Shown one piece after another: positions 9,665-17,905 of a stretch of DNA of 63,432 bases. Source of the DNA: Poteriospumella lacustris (Eukaryota; Sar; Chrysophyceae; Chromulinales; Dinobryaceae). Location of the stretch: positions 1-63,432 of the forward strand of contig SMOI01000162.1 in the NCBI GenBank assembly GCA_008000375.1, given 5' to 3'. The notes under the pieces were generated by a model. It was not told where the DNA came from and did not search any database. It worked only from the letters and a program-made list of their open reading frames with translations. The translations under genes were made by a program, and so were the position numbers. Position 1 is the stretch's first letter. Every line of letters begins with the position of its first letter.

Positions 9665-10540
9665 ATGGAACCCGTTGAAGTAAAACAGTTCAGTGCAAAG
9701 CAGTTGTCCAAACTACGCAATGGTCACCCCGTTCGTTTCGCAAAGGGTGCGGGCATGACCGTTTCACTTTCGCCAGATAAGAAGAGCAAGTTGGAAAAAG
9801 CGTTTCAGAAAAACAAGGCCGTCACTCTGGCACTTTCACAAGATGAGATTGAGATTAGCGGCTCTGGCTTATTTGCGGGTGGCAAGATAAATATGAAACC
9901 GCTGCAGAACGTGTTGGGGGTGCTTAAGAAAGCGGGAGATAATGCGGGTAAACCGTTTGAGAAGACCGTGAAAGTGAACCCGTTTAAGTTAGGTTATGAC
10001 CTGGGCCATGACGTGATTGCGCCAGAGTTGAAAAAAGCACCAGGAATACGTGAAGCATATGGCGGCAAACTCAAAGTGCCAAAAGGGCTTGTGAAATTTG
10101 GCTCTAAATTAGGAGAAGATGTTGCGAAGCAAGCGGCGAAAGAAATCGTTAAAGAAGGCGTTAAATCTGCAATTGCAGGCGAGGGTGTGCGTCGTCGTCG
10201 TCTCGGCAAACGTTTGGGTAATTCTCACATTAAATCGGTCACCAAGGAATTGGGCCGTGCAGGCAAGCAAATATTGCGTGATGTGATTCTGCCAGAAGGA
10301 AAGAAGGCATTGACGCAAGCCATTCGCAGCGGTATGTCTACTGCATCAGAACCCGCATTTGCCGAAGCATCGTTTAGCGATGAAATTCCAATGGCGGAAA
10401 TATACGGCAATGGTTTGTATGCGGGTGCGAGAGGCGGCAACCTTGTGAGTTTATCGGGCATCAGTTTGCTGTCGCCTTATAACCCGAACGTGGCCAGTCA
10501 GCCGCAATTTGCCAATGCAACGAATGTAGGTCGTTGGTAA
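9665..10540 (+). CDS. pVI/core-like virion protein with maturation-protease sites
   Basis: 291 aa, basic (RRRR at 176-179), rich in Gly, Lys and Ala, with amphipathic helices around 140-220. The N-terminal pattern (K-L-x-N-G-x-P-V near 16-24, then lysine-rich, then GSGLFAGG at 66-73) resembles PLV/virophage structural proteins I have seen. Two sites fit the adenain consensus (M/I/L)xGx-G: ISGS-G (64-68) and IYGN-G (246-250). The last 15 residues (ASQPQFxNATNVGRW, 277-291) recur at the end of the neighbouring lipase. I infer a processed minor virion protein, possibly membrane-active or DNA-condensing; the function is not proven. The stop codon runs into AAAGTGAAACGG. Confidence 0.6.
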   Translation: MEPVEVKQFSAKQLSKLRNGHPVRFAKGAGMTVSLSPDKKSKLEKAFQKNKAVTLALSQDEIEISGSGLFAGGKINMKPLQNVLGVLKKAGDNAGKPFEKTVKVNPFKLGYDLGHDVIAPELKKAPGIREAYGGKLKVPKGLVKFGSKLGEDVAKQAAKEIVKEGVKSAIAGEGVRRRRLGKRLGNSHIKSVTKELGRAGKQILRDVILPEGKKALTQAIRSGMSTASEPAFAEASFSDEIPMAEIYGNGLYAGARGGNLVSLSGISLLSPYNPNVASQPQFANATNVGRW

Positions 10541-10740
10541 AAAGTGAAACGGTTTTGCCGCCATCGGGCCTAAAGGCCTAAAATCCTTCGGTTTCTGAAA
10601 CTACTACTACAATATCTCCAATCCCAAGGGGTACTTTTGAAAATGGAATGATTTTAGGCCTTTAGGCCCGATACACGATGACGATGACGCAGTTGCAACA
10701 GCAAAATCTCCGTTGGCATTTTATCATTTTGTAATGTATA
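10541..10740. other. 3' module: AAAGTGAAACGG plus family B unit
   Basis: Directly after the stop codon lie AAAGTGAAACGGTTTT, then family B unit 1 (10566-10669), then CGATGACGATGACGC. The lipase start signal (GTAATGTATAATG) follows. No coding frame. Confidence 0.6.
10566..10669 (+). repeat. family B inverted-repeat unit 1
   Basis: 104 bp with ends GGGCCTAAAGGCCTAAAATC and GATTTTAGGCCTTTAGGCCC. The unit at 11475-11577 is its reverse complement apart from a few bases, so the two copies bracket the lipase gene in opposite orientation. Confidence 0.85.
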
Positions 10741-11409
10741 ATGCGAGCTGATTTGATTCGTGAGTTTATCAAGGCCTCTTATGCTCCCGTTCCGCCAATG
10801 GATGTGGAAGGCTACGCATTGGATGCATCCATAAGCAACAAAACGGCGTTGATTTATTTCCATCCCGAAACGAAACAAGCGGTAGTGGTTCATCGTGGAA
10901 CGCAAGGCGTTTCAGATTGGGGCAACAATTTGGCGTATGCAACTGGTTATTATCGCTGGACTGGTCGTTATAAAAAAGGCGAAAATGCACAGAAAAAGGC
11001 CGAAAAAAAGTATGGTGCGAAAAATGTGACAACTATTGGACATTCTCAGGGTGCGATTTTAGCGCGTAATTTAGGGTCAAATTCCAAGCAGGTGATTAAC
11101 GTAAATCCCGCTTGGATGGGGGAGGGTCATCTCGCAAATGAGTATGTGGTTCGCAGCGACAGCGACCCGATTTCAAAGACTTTTGCATTGAAAAAAGAGA
11201 TAAATAATGTGTTGTATCCATCGTGGAGTGCGAAGCACAACGTGACGATTGCATCAGACCCGACTTCTTCATATGCGGATGAGCATAACAGCGATGTGTT
11301 GGAACGGCTTGGTGATGCGGAAATTGGCGGTTCTGGATTCGGGCAATATCATCATCATATTGCATCTCAGCCGCAATTTGTGAATGCGACGAATGTGGGC
11401 AGATGGTAA
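10741..11409 (+). CDS. class-3 lipase-like hydrolase with C-terminal tag
   Basis: 222 aa. An alpha/beta-hydrolase core: VVVHRGTQGVSDWGNN (oxyanion and lid region typical of Lipase_3), nucleophile elbow GHSQG (Ser102), candidate Asp140 or Asp142 (RSDSDPI) and His182 (DEHNSD). It would cleave acyl esters of glycerolipids or phospholipids. No signal peptide. After the catalytic domain come IGGS-G (195-199), an adenain-consensus site, and the 15-residue ASQPQFxNATNVGRW tag (208-222) shared with the preceding protein. This suggests virion packaging and release, perhaps for membrane penetration. Family B repeats flank it in opposite orientation, so the gene may move as a cassette. Confidence 0.8.
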   Translation: MRADLIREFIKASYAPVPPMDVEGYALDASISNKTALIYFHPETKQAVVVHRGTQGVSDWGNNLAYATGYYRWTGRYKKGENAQKKAEKKYGAKNVTTIGHSQGAILARNLGSNSKQVINVNPAWMGEGHLANEYVVRSDSDPISKTFALKKEINNVLYPSWSAKHNVTIASDPTSSYADEHNSDVLERLGDAEIGGSGFGQYHHHIASQPQFVNATNVGRW

Positions 11410-11429
11410 AAAGTGAAACGGTTTTTGCG

Positions 11430-11455
11430 AAGTTTCGGACGCACCGTCCATAACT
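11430..11455. repeat. family D palindrome, copy 2
   Basis: AAGTTTCGGACGCACCGTCC followed by ATAACT, an imperfect inverted repeat, and then TCATCATCATCATGTCAC. Confidence 0.65.
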
Positions 11456-11474
11456 GTCATCATCATCATGTCAC

Positions 11475-11577
11475 GGGCCTAAAGGCCTAAAATCCTTCCA
11501 TTTTCAAAAGTACCCCTTGGGATTGGAGATATTGTAGTAGTAGTTTCAGAAACGGTTGGATTTTAGGCCTTTAGGCC
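11475..11577 (-). repeat. family B inverted-repeat unit 2
   Basis: 103 bp, the reverse complement of 10566-10669 with few changes, bounded by GGGCCTAAAGGCC and GGATTTTAGGCCTTTAGGCC. Confidence 0.85.
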
Positions 11578-11628
11578 TGTGACATGAAGGCGATGATTTG
11601 TCGGTTGAAATGCGGTTTTCACATAGAA

Positions 11629-11653
11629 ATATAATATTTGCACATGTTATAGA
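11629..11653 (+). promoter_or_regulatory. element start signal, protease gene
   Basis: ATATAATATTTGCACATG then TTATAGA immediately before the ATG at 11654. It resembles the TATATTGCAC..TATAG signal of the left-end genes. Confidence 0.45.
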
Positions 11654-12283
11654 ATGCTTCAGGAACAAGTGCAAAGTGGAATGTTGACCAACTACCAACT
11701 GGAAGAACTGGCGAAACGCATGCGAATTCCGTTGGAATTTTGCGGCTTCAAGGATGAGCTTCCGAAGAAGCTGAAGGCGAATCGTTCGTATATTATCAAC
11801 ATGGACGATTCGATAGATGAAAAAACTGGCAAGCAAAGTGAAGGCACGCATTGGACGTGTTTCCAATTTGTAAAGCATCCGAATGGAAAAGAGCAGGCAA
11901 TTTACTTTGATTCGTTTGGCGCACCTCCTCCGCAGGTTGTTTCGCAACGTATGCAATCATCCTTTGGTTTGAAGTACATGCCGAATACGACGAAAAATAT
12001 CCAGAGCATGATGGCGTACGCGTGTGGTTGGTATTGTTTGGCGTTTTTGCATTTTATCAATGCATATTCTGGTAGAAGTTGTGATTTATACAGGGATACG
12101 GAGGAGTTTCTGGCGTGCTTTGATGATTTGGCGGACTCTGTGGATTTCAAGAAGAATGAGTATGTGCTGAAAATGTTTTTCCAAGCGGAAGACCCTCGGC
12201 TGCGGCGTGAGATAGATGTGATTAGTAATACGAATTCCATTACACAGGGTGATGCGGATGCGTTGGATGTGAGTGATTTGTAG
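11654..12283 (+). CDS. adenain-like cysteine protease (maturation protease)
   Basis: 209 aa, about the size of adenovirus and virophage proteases. Triad in C48/adenain order: His66 (GTHWTCF), Asp86 (YFDSFG), oxyanion Gln117 (IQSMMAYA) and Cys124 (CGWYCL). The family cleaves virion precursors at (M/I/L)xGx-G or (M/I/L)xGG-x during capsid maturation. Three element proteins contain such sites (the 9665, 10741 and 22380 genes). It is a hallmark PLV/Polinton/virophage gene. The start follows TTATAGA. It lies next to its presumed substrates and the packaging ATPase. Confidence 0.93.
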   Translation: MLQEQVQSGMLTNYQLEELAKRMRIPLEFCGFKDELPKKLKANRSYIINMDDSIDEKTGKQSEGTHWTCFQFVKHPNGKEQAIYFDSFGAPPPQVVSQRMQSSFGLKYMPNTTKNIQSMMAYACGWYCLAFLHFINAYSGRSCDLYRDTEEFLACFDDLADSVDFKKNEYVLKMFFQAEDPRLRREIDVISNTNSITQGDADALDVSDL

Positions 12284-12310
12284 ATATTCATATAATGAAT
12301 ATGGACGAGT

Positions 12311-12568
12311 CTATGAATGCCTTACGAGGTCGGGGTTTTCTTCTCGCCATTTTTGTTGTCTTTCTGCGATGATACGTGCTTGTTTTTCAAAATATTTGCG
12401 TCGTTTTTGTTCCTTGGTGAGCGGCTTCTTGTCGTCCGTCCATGTTCCGTTGGCGATGGCGAGCCGTTTCGCTTTTGCGTTGTTGTAGTAAATCTTGAAA
12501 CGGTCACGGTTTTTCTCGTAGTACAGCTGCGAGTATGTCTTTTCTTTGCGAATATCTTGCGTTTGCAT
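12311..12568 (-). CDS. small lysine/tyrosine-rich element protein, 85 aa
   Basis: Start at ATG 12568 (MQTQDIRKEKTYSQLYYEKN), right after GTATTATAC; an upstream extension of the frame would cover the neighbouring gene and the start signal. Very basic and helical (KYFEKQARIIAERQQKWREE). It resembles the protein at 27981 in style (YYxKN, REE/KAR helices), so the two may be distant paralogues and DNA-binding. No family named. Confidence 0.5.
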   Translation of the reverse strand: MQTQDIRKEKTYSQLYYEKNRDRFKIYYNNAKAKRLAIANGTWTDDKKPLTKEQKRRKYFEKQARIIAERQQKWREENPDLVRHS

Positions 12569-12599
12569 GTATAATACAAGATATTTTATTTTTCGGCAA

Positions 12600-12770
12600 C
12601 TAAACGGCTTCAGTGCCTTTGCCGTGCATTTTGCGAGCAATTGCCCGCAATCCCTTTCCTTTAACAGCCGCCGCCTTTTTGGTGTACGACGCTTTTGCAC
12701 ACGTCAAAGCTTGCTTGTAAGAACATCCATGTTCTTTTTGGTATTGTTTCACGTGTTCAATCCAAGACAT
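12600..12770 (-). CDS. short basic protein with YKxAL motif, 56 aa
   Basis: Start at ATG 12770 (MSWIEHVKQYQKEHGCSYKQ), after ACATTATACA. The pattern W-x-x-H-V-K-x-Y-x-x-x-x-x-x-S-Y-K-x-A-L is seen in small proteins of PLVs and large DNA viruses. The C-terminus is Lys/Arg/Gly-rich (KGKGLRAIARKMHGKG), typical of nucleic-acid binding. A virion or DNA-packaging role is inference. Confidence 0.55.
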   Translation of the reverse strand: MSWIEHVKQYQKEHGCSYKQALTCAKASYTKKAAAVKGKGLRAIARKMHGKGTEAV

Positions 12771-12807
12771 TGTATAATGTAGCGATATACAAAATCTTGC
12801 TATTTTT

Positions 12808-13026
12808 TTACTCCCATGCATGGAACCCCAGAAAATACTCCACGTTGCCCCAGTCCTTTAGTTGAATCATGTAGTGCAAATACTCTATGTCCACCAATAA
12901 CAACGGCGCCCCCTCATTTGGTGGTTTGTTGATTTTACTGCAAATTTGCATGACTTTTTGCTTGTCGTCGCTATTCATACCATTAAGAAGATGCTGCAAC
13001 CTTGTTTTGAAAACACGCTTTACCAT
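12808..13026 (-). CDS. unknown element protein, 72 aa
   Basis: Start at ATG 13026 (MVKRVFKTRL); the frame extends upstream only to a GTG. A basic N-terminal helix precedes a hydrophobic beta-like segment (APLLLVDIEYLHYMIQ). No family recognised. It lies just downstream of the packaging ATPase on the same strand. Confidence 0.5.
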   Translation of the reverse strand: MVKRVFKTRLQHLLNGMNSDDKQKVMQICSKINKPPNEGAPLLLVDIEYLHYMIQLKDWGNVEYFLGFHAWE

Positions 13027-13062
13027 TGTTGTAATATGCACGGATAAAAAAGAAAGTCGGCG

Positions 13063-14238
13063 TTACGCATTTTGTTTTTGAAGGAGGTTCCGATAGTGCT
13101 GCGTTTTTTTGTGGATTGTCTCAAGGTCATATATTACCGATACAATTATGTCACGATTATGATGCAACGCCGACAGGTCCCTTCTCAGTTTGGGGGAAGG
13201 TCTTTTATGTGAATAGTGGGAATTTATCAATGCGACCTGCTCCTCAATAGCCTCATATGCGTCATACAGACTTTGAATGTACTCATATAAATCTTCCATG
13301 TATTCAAAATCACGCTTTTTATGAAACAACATGTCTTTATTGATGCGTTCGACTGTTTCAGGCCAATCCGTATCGTAATCCCCAGTGGTGTATATGAGTT
13401 TTTTTTCTTCGGTTGTTGCTTCCTCAACGGGTGGGCGATATTTATTACGTGGTTCCTCTAAAGCTACGGGTTCATCAGAGTGGGTCGGTGCTACTTTTGA
13501 GCTGGTCAGGCCTTTTCCATCTATTTGCTTGGGTATTAAGTAATCGAGGAAATTGCGACGGAACTTTTTACTTGGGTCAGGTTCATCTATTTTTGTAACA
13601 AGACAGTCCCTATGTTTCGCAGTTGCTCTCTCGTAAATGTCAATGAGTTGCTCTTTGCTTAATCCTAACCCTGTTTCCTTAAGAATCGTTGTTATGTCAC
13701 GGTAACTGTTGAGTTTTAAAATAATTAAGTAATTTACATTTTGCCGTATGAAACGTGGGATAGCAAAGTATGACTGTGCCAAATACAAAATTGAGACACC
13801 CCGCTTGCGACAAGACTTGTAGTAGTCGCAAATGGACTTTTGGTTTTTTTCCAAAACCAAGTCATCAATAATAACTAAGTGGTTCTCCTCTTTATTGAAA
13901 TCACTCAGATTTGGCAAATTATGTATCCCTTCTTTTACCACAATTTGATTTGACCATTCCACAAGAGCGTTATATAATGGCTCGTCTTTGTCACACGTCA
14001 CGATGTCAATGCTGGAAAATGTACCCTTTCTTGCATTGAAAAGGTTAATAAGATTAACAACAAAGTTCGTTTTACCCGACCCCGATGGAGCCACTACGAC
14101 GGCTCTAAATGGTATTTCTAAATTGTGCAGGTCAAAGTTTGGGTTCTCATAGTTTGGCAACAGGTGCTTTGGCACATGTTCATACATATTAATCATGCGT
14201 GTGGGGTCAACGGGCGGAAGCTTCTTTTTGGGTGGCAT
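13063..14238 (-). CDS. FtsK/HerA-family DNA packaging ATPase
   Basis: 391 aa from ATG 14238 (MPPKKKLPPVDP); an ATG two codons upstream at 14244 is also possible. Walker A APSGSGKT (50-57), Walker B HLVIIDDLV (about 120-128), and a sensor-like stretch with ILYLAQSYFAIPRFIRQN. This is the A32-type genome-packaging motor conserved in PLVs, virophages, Polintons and large DNA viruses, where it pumps DNA into preformed capsids. The C-terminal ~150 residues are charged and helical. It is divergent from the fibre-like gene, with starts 57 bp apart. Confidence 0.93.
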   Translation of the reverse strand: MPPKKKLPPVDPTRMINMYEHVPKHLLPNYENPNFDLHNLEIPFRAVVVAPSGSGKTNFVVNLINLFNARKGTFSSIDIVTCDKDEPLYNALVEWSNQIVVKEGIHNLPNLSDFNKEENHLVIIDDLVLEKNQKSICDYYKSCRKRGVSILYLAQSYFAIPRFIRQNVNYLIILKLNSYRDITTILKETGLGLSKEQLIDIYERATAKHRDCLVTKIDEPDPSKKFRRNFLDYLIPKQIDGKGLTSSKVAPTHSDEPVALEEPRNKYRPPVEEATTEEKKLIYTTGDYDTDWPETVERINKDMLFHKKRDFEYMEDLYEYIQSLYDAYEAIEEQVALINSHYSHKRPSPKLRRDLSALHHNRDIIVSVIYDLETIHKKTQHYRNLLQKQNA

Positions 14239-14294
14239 ATACATGCCTGAGATTAAAAAATGTAAAAATTAAATGTATTGTCATATGTCAACTG

Positions 14295-17282
14295 ATGTCA
14301 GCTACTGTTCCGCCTACGCAAAACACACCCATTTTCAACAACGAAATGTATACCGAGGCAGCGAATGCGTCGCTCACCGTTTCAAAAGGCGACCAGCGGT
14401 ATCTGCGTTTTCCTACGGCACAAGGCGCACAAAACATGCAAGATACGACTATTAACGGTAAATTGGTGTGCAACAACTCAGCTACATTTACACAGCAACC
14501 GATGCAGCAACTAAACAGCAGCACAGCATGGGCTTCCACGTCTGGGCCGCTTGGTTTGGCGAAAAACTCGCAACCAATCATAAACCCATTAGTGACTGGT
14601 GTAAAGGCGTTAACGTGTAACACCTTTGGGTATGGAAGTGGTGGCACTTTTAACTACCCCGAGAATGGGTTAGTATATGACTCAAAGCGTCAACAATTTG
14701 TGACTTGTGCGTTTTCGGGCGGAAATTCAACAAATCAAATTAAAGTATCAACCGATGGATGCGTTACATGGCAAAACCGAAGCTATGCGGCAACAACCTC
14801 AACCTTTGACTGGTGTGTTTTCTATTTTGAGAGTATAGATACGTATTTATTTACATCGCAAACGGGAACAGCAACGACTGGGCGAGTAATGATTAGTACC
14901 GACGGATGCAACACGTTTACGCTTTACAATACGCCTTCCAATAATCTGTTTTTTCGTGGAGCAGCATACAGCCCCGAGTTAAACGTAATGGTAATTGTCA
15001 GTTTAAGCACAAATCAAACAACTACCAATGGCATATGTTATAGTTTGGACCAAGGCCAGACATGGGCAGAAGCAATAGTGCCAGCAGTAATATCCAGTCG
15101 CATTCAAGTGCGGTGGGTGCCAGAACTGAAACGGTTTTTTACAACCCATATAAGCGGCTTCGTATTGTATAGTGACGATGGTATTAATTGGACAAGCACA
15201 ACTACGTATCAGGGTGCGGCACCAATAAATCAGGCGGCTCCCCTTGAATGGTCACGTGAACTTGGTATGATGGTGAGTCGTCCAGCGAATAACAATCTAA
15301 ACGTGAATTTTTTGTCGTATTCCGCAGATGGGTTAACGTGGAATTATTGCAATAACACTTCCTTTTTTCCATCTAACATGAGTGATTTGAAATGGATACC
15401 GCAGTTGGGGTTATTTGTTGGCGTTTTTGCGTCGGGAACAGGCCAACGCATGGCATACAGCAATACAGGAATAGACTGGTACATGCAGTCCACCCCAGCA
15501 GACCTGACTTACAGAAGCATCGCTTACAGTCCCCAACTCGGATTATTGGCGTCAGTTGGCAGTCAACCAAGCGAACCTCGTGGAATGGTGACACGCTTAA
15601 ATAACCGCATGCCTTCGTCGTGGACTGTGTTTGACAGCTCTTATAACCAAATTGATGCATCTGGAAATTGGACGTTTAAAACCAACAATTTATACACGGA
15701 TTCTACGCAAACGATTCACAGTAAAAATGCGTTGGAATTGGATGGCACGGTAGGAACAGACAGAATGGTATACACGTCATATGTCAACTACCGAAATCAA
15801 AATGACAATGCAAATTGCACGCAGCACTACGCCTCTCTCGGCGACATGTTTTATGACAACAACGTCAATGGCGGTTCCCATATTTTTGCGGCAAACGATG
15901 CTTCTGGAAATAAAGTAAATATAATTGACGCTGATACATCACGGATTACCACTCGTGAGCCAACATTTCAGCAATTAAGTAATAGCACATCGGTGTTTAA
16001 TGACACAAACGGGTTTTTGGGAAAAGCAAAAGATGCAGCTGTTGCGGTCAATCCAACCTCTGCGGCGGCGATTGCAGCCGTTTCAACTTGGCAATTAAGA
16101 AATACGCCGTTGACGGATTCACTAAACCGAAGTATTTGTTGGAGTCCGCAATTGGGATTGTTTTGCTGTGTCAGTAGTACCGGTCCCGTAAATACGAGAG
16201 TAATGACCAGTCCTGATTCTGTCACGTGGACTTACAGAACAACACCAGATTTGGCATGGCAATCGGTTTGTTGGGCTGATGCACTCGGTTTATTTGTGGC
16301 GGTTGGAAATAGTGGTACAGGCCAAAGAGTCATGGCTTCCGCTGATGGGATTACATGGTCGTCTTGGACAAGTGCAGCTGACTTTTCGTGGACATGTGTT
16401 ACCTATTCTACCGAATTGAACCTGTTGGTTGCGGTGGCATCTACTGGCGGTCCAAACAATATAATGACATCCAGCAATGGCACCACGTGGACTTTGCGAA
16501 CGGTCCCGTCTTCGGTTCAATTAAACTCCGTTATTTGGTGTCCAAATTTAGCGTTGTTTGTGGCGGTTGGCAATGGTTCCGTTGCTTTCATCTCACGAGA
16601 CGGAATTACTTGGCTTTCTGTGGCAGTTCCGAACCGTGCATGGTCAGGTCTTGCCTATTCAAATATAACAAACACGATTGTGGCTACCGCAACATTGGGC
16701 GTAAACCGTTTCATGTATTCCACCGATGGTTTTGCGTGGCAACTTGCTACCACCCCAGTGAGCGATTTTGAATGGTTATCATGTACATACAGTCCTGCGT
16801 TGCAGTTGTTTTTAGCAGCGGCAACTTCCTCGGGCATGCCAAATCAATTTGCGACATCCCCTGATGGTTTGAATTGGACATTGAGATACGCCGCATCCAC
16901 TGGAATACAGGTGAACAGTGTGTGTTGGTCGCCAGAGTTAGGCATATTCGTAGGTTGCGGACTTGCTGGTGCATCTGGCCAACGCATTATTACGTCGTCT
17001 TTCCAACACAGAGTGCCAACGCAATTAAACGTGTTTGCTTCGCCGTCAAATACCATATCGCAGGCGGGTGACTGGGCGATACAAGGAACTTCGTTTCAAA
17101 GCAGCAATGCGGTCACTCTTGGTTCCACCAATGCGAACACCACAATTCAAGTTGGAAGCACCAACGCGTTGCGATTGTCTGGAGGCATGTTAACAGCCAC
17201 TACAGCGGCTGGAAGTGCGGGGCAGTACTTATTGGTCACGGTGAATAATATCCCGTATAAAATCGCATTACTGAATGTGTAA
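14295..17282 (+). CDS. large fibre/tail-like protein with BNR-type beta-propeller repeats
   Basis: 995 aa from ATG 14295 (MSATVPPTQN). Two blocks (about 150-430 and 610-870) contain repeats of the form S-x-D-G-x-x-W-x...S-P-x-L-x-x-F-V-A-V (for example SYSADGLTWN, MTSSNGTTWT), like Asp-box sialidase or propeller repeats of receptor-binding proteins. Each block is followed by a spacer with DASGNW..., TNNLY, N-A-L-E-L-D-G and, at the end, TIQVGSTNALRLSGG, typical of trimeric fibre shafts. I infer a vertex fibre or attachment protein; the host ligand (perhaps glycans) is unknown. The duplicated layout suggests internal duplication. It is the largest gene of the element. Confidence 0.65.
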   Translation: MSATVPPTQNTPIFNNEMYTEAANASLTVSKGDQRYLRFPTAQGAQNMQDTTINGKLVCNNSATFTQQPMQQLNSSTAWASTSGPLGLAKNSQPIINPLVTGVKALTCNTFGYGSGGTFNYPENGLVYDSKRQQFVTCAFSGGNSTNQIKVSTDGCVTWQNRSYAATTSTFDWCVFYFESIDTYLFTSQTGTATTGRVMISTDGCNTFTLYNTPSNNLFFRGAAYSPELNVMVIVSLSTNQTTTNGICYSLDQGQTWAEAIVPAVISSRIQVRWVPELKRFFTTHISGFVLYSDDGINWTSTTTYQGAAPINQAAPLEWSRELGMMVSRPANNNLNVNFLSYSADGLTWNYCNNTSFFPSNMSDLKWIPQLGLFVGVFASGTGQRMAYSNTGIDWYMQSTPADLTYRSIAYSPQLGLLASVGSQPSEPRGMVTRLNNRMPSSWTVFDSSYNQIDASGNWTFKTNNLYTDSTQTIHSKNALELDGTVGTDRMVYTSYVNYRNQNDNANCTQHYASLGDMFYDNNVNGGSHIFAANDASGNKVNIIDADTSRITTREPTFQQLSNSTSVFNDTNGFLGKAKDAAVAVNPTSAAAIAAVSTWQLRNTPLTDSLNRSICWSPQLGLFCCVSSTGPVNTRVMTSPDSVTWTYRTTPDLAWQSVCWADALGLFVAVGNSGTGQRVMASADGITWSSWTSAADFSWTCVTYSTELNLLVAVASTGGPNNIMTSSNGTTWTLRTVPSSVQLNSVIWCPNLALFVAVGNGSVAFISRDGITWLSVAVPNRAWSGLAYSNITNTIVATATLGVNRFMYSTDGFAWQLATTPVSDFEWLSCTYSPALQLFLAAATSSGMPNQFATSPDGLNWTLRYAASTGIQVNSVCWSPELGIFVGCGLAGASGQRIITSSFQHRVPTQLNVFASPSNTISQAGDWAIQGTSFQSSNAVTLGSTNANTTIQVGSTNALRLSGGMLTATTAAGSAGQYLLVTVNNIPYKIALLNV

Positions 17283-17315
17283 AAATCCACGGGATTCTTT
17301 TCTGTTGCATATATA

Positions 17316-17549
17316 ATGAGCGAAGAACAGCCAGTAGTTGCATTGTATGAAATCGGTCAAAAATTGAAAAGGGTTGAACCGGGACGTGATATACATAGTA
17401 TTGGTGCGACGGTGCTTGAGTTTATTGAAACAAATGAAACGGTTATTTACCACGTGCAGTATGATGAGGGCAATACGGGCTGGTGGAGTCAGGACAATCT
17501 CGTACAGTGGACAGTGGATGACACCAAGGCATTTATGGGGATTGCATGA
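17316..17549 (+). CDS. small acidic protein, 77 aa, possibly SH3-like
   Basis: Starts at ATG 17316 directly after GCATATATA, a good start signal, 34 bp after the fibre gene. Predicted beta-rich: ALYEIGQKLKRVEPGRDIHS, then VIYHVQYDEGNTGWWSQDNL, reminiscent of SH3-like barrels. Being next to the fibre gene, it may be a fibre-associated or virion accessory factor; this is inference. The stop codon overlaps GATGACGACGACG, the family D flanking run. Confidence 0.5.
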   Translation: MSEEQPVVALYEIGQKLKRVEPGRDIHSIGATVLEFIETNETVIYHVQYDEGNTGWWSQDNLVQWTVDDTKAFMGIA

Positions 17550-17602
17550 TGACGACGACGTTGCTATAAGAAAAACAGAAAATTATTGAGCATTTGCGTG
17601 TA

Positions 17603-17635
17603 TTTTTGGATTAATTGCATGCTTAATCCAAAAAA
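17603..17635. terminator. hairpin, candidate 3'-end signal
   Basis: TTTTTGGATTAA, then an 8-9 base loop, then TTAATCCAAAAA: a 12-bp perfect stem flanked by T and A runs, between convergent genes. Confidence 0.5.
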
Positions 17636-17860
17636 GGATGATGGAAACAAAGAAAATTCGTTTTTCCATGGAGAAATTGAGAGTTGGAAATGAATAAAAA
17701 TATTTTTATTGTCCCACACACGCAAGAAAAAGAGATTTTCTTTGTGTATCTGCTTGAAATCTGGATTATCGCCGCATTCCGCCGCAAATTAATCCAAATA
17801 TTGAGCTTGAACTCCGTTGTTGCTTGAAGAAAAATAACGACCCGTCGTCGTCATCATGTC

Positions 17861-17886
17861 AAGTTTCGGACGCTCCGTCCAAAACT
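17861..17886. repeat. family D palindrome, copy 3
   Basis: AAGTTTCGGACGCTCCGTCC followed by AAAACT. Preceded by GTCGTCGTCATCATGTC and followed by TCATCGTCATCATGC. Confidence 0.7.
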
Positions 17887-17905
17887 CCGTTCATCGTCAT
17901 CATGC

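Larger units (their letters stand above)
11410..11653. other. 3' module: AAAGTGAAACGG, family D copy 2, family B unit 2
   Basis: After the lipase stop: AAAGTGAAACGGTTTTTGCG, family D palindrome (11430-11455), then family B unit 2 (11475-11577), then TGACATGAAGGCGATGA and the protease start signal. Non-coding. Confidence 0.6.
17550..17905. other. convergent intergenic region with hairpins
   Basis: 356 bp between the convergent 77-aa gene and the capsid gene. It contains a strong hairpin (17603-17635), related GGATTAATT strings further on, and family D copy 3 (17861-17886). AT-rich with no ORF. It is probably the shared 3'-end region of two transcripts. Confidence 0.5.
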
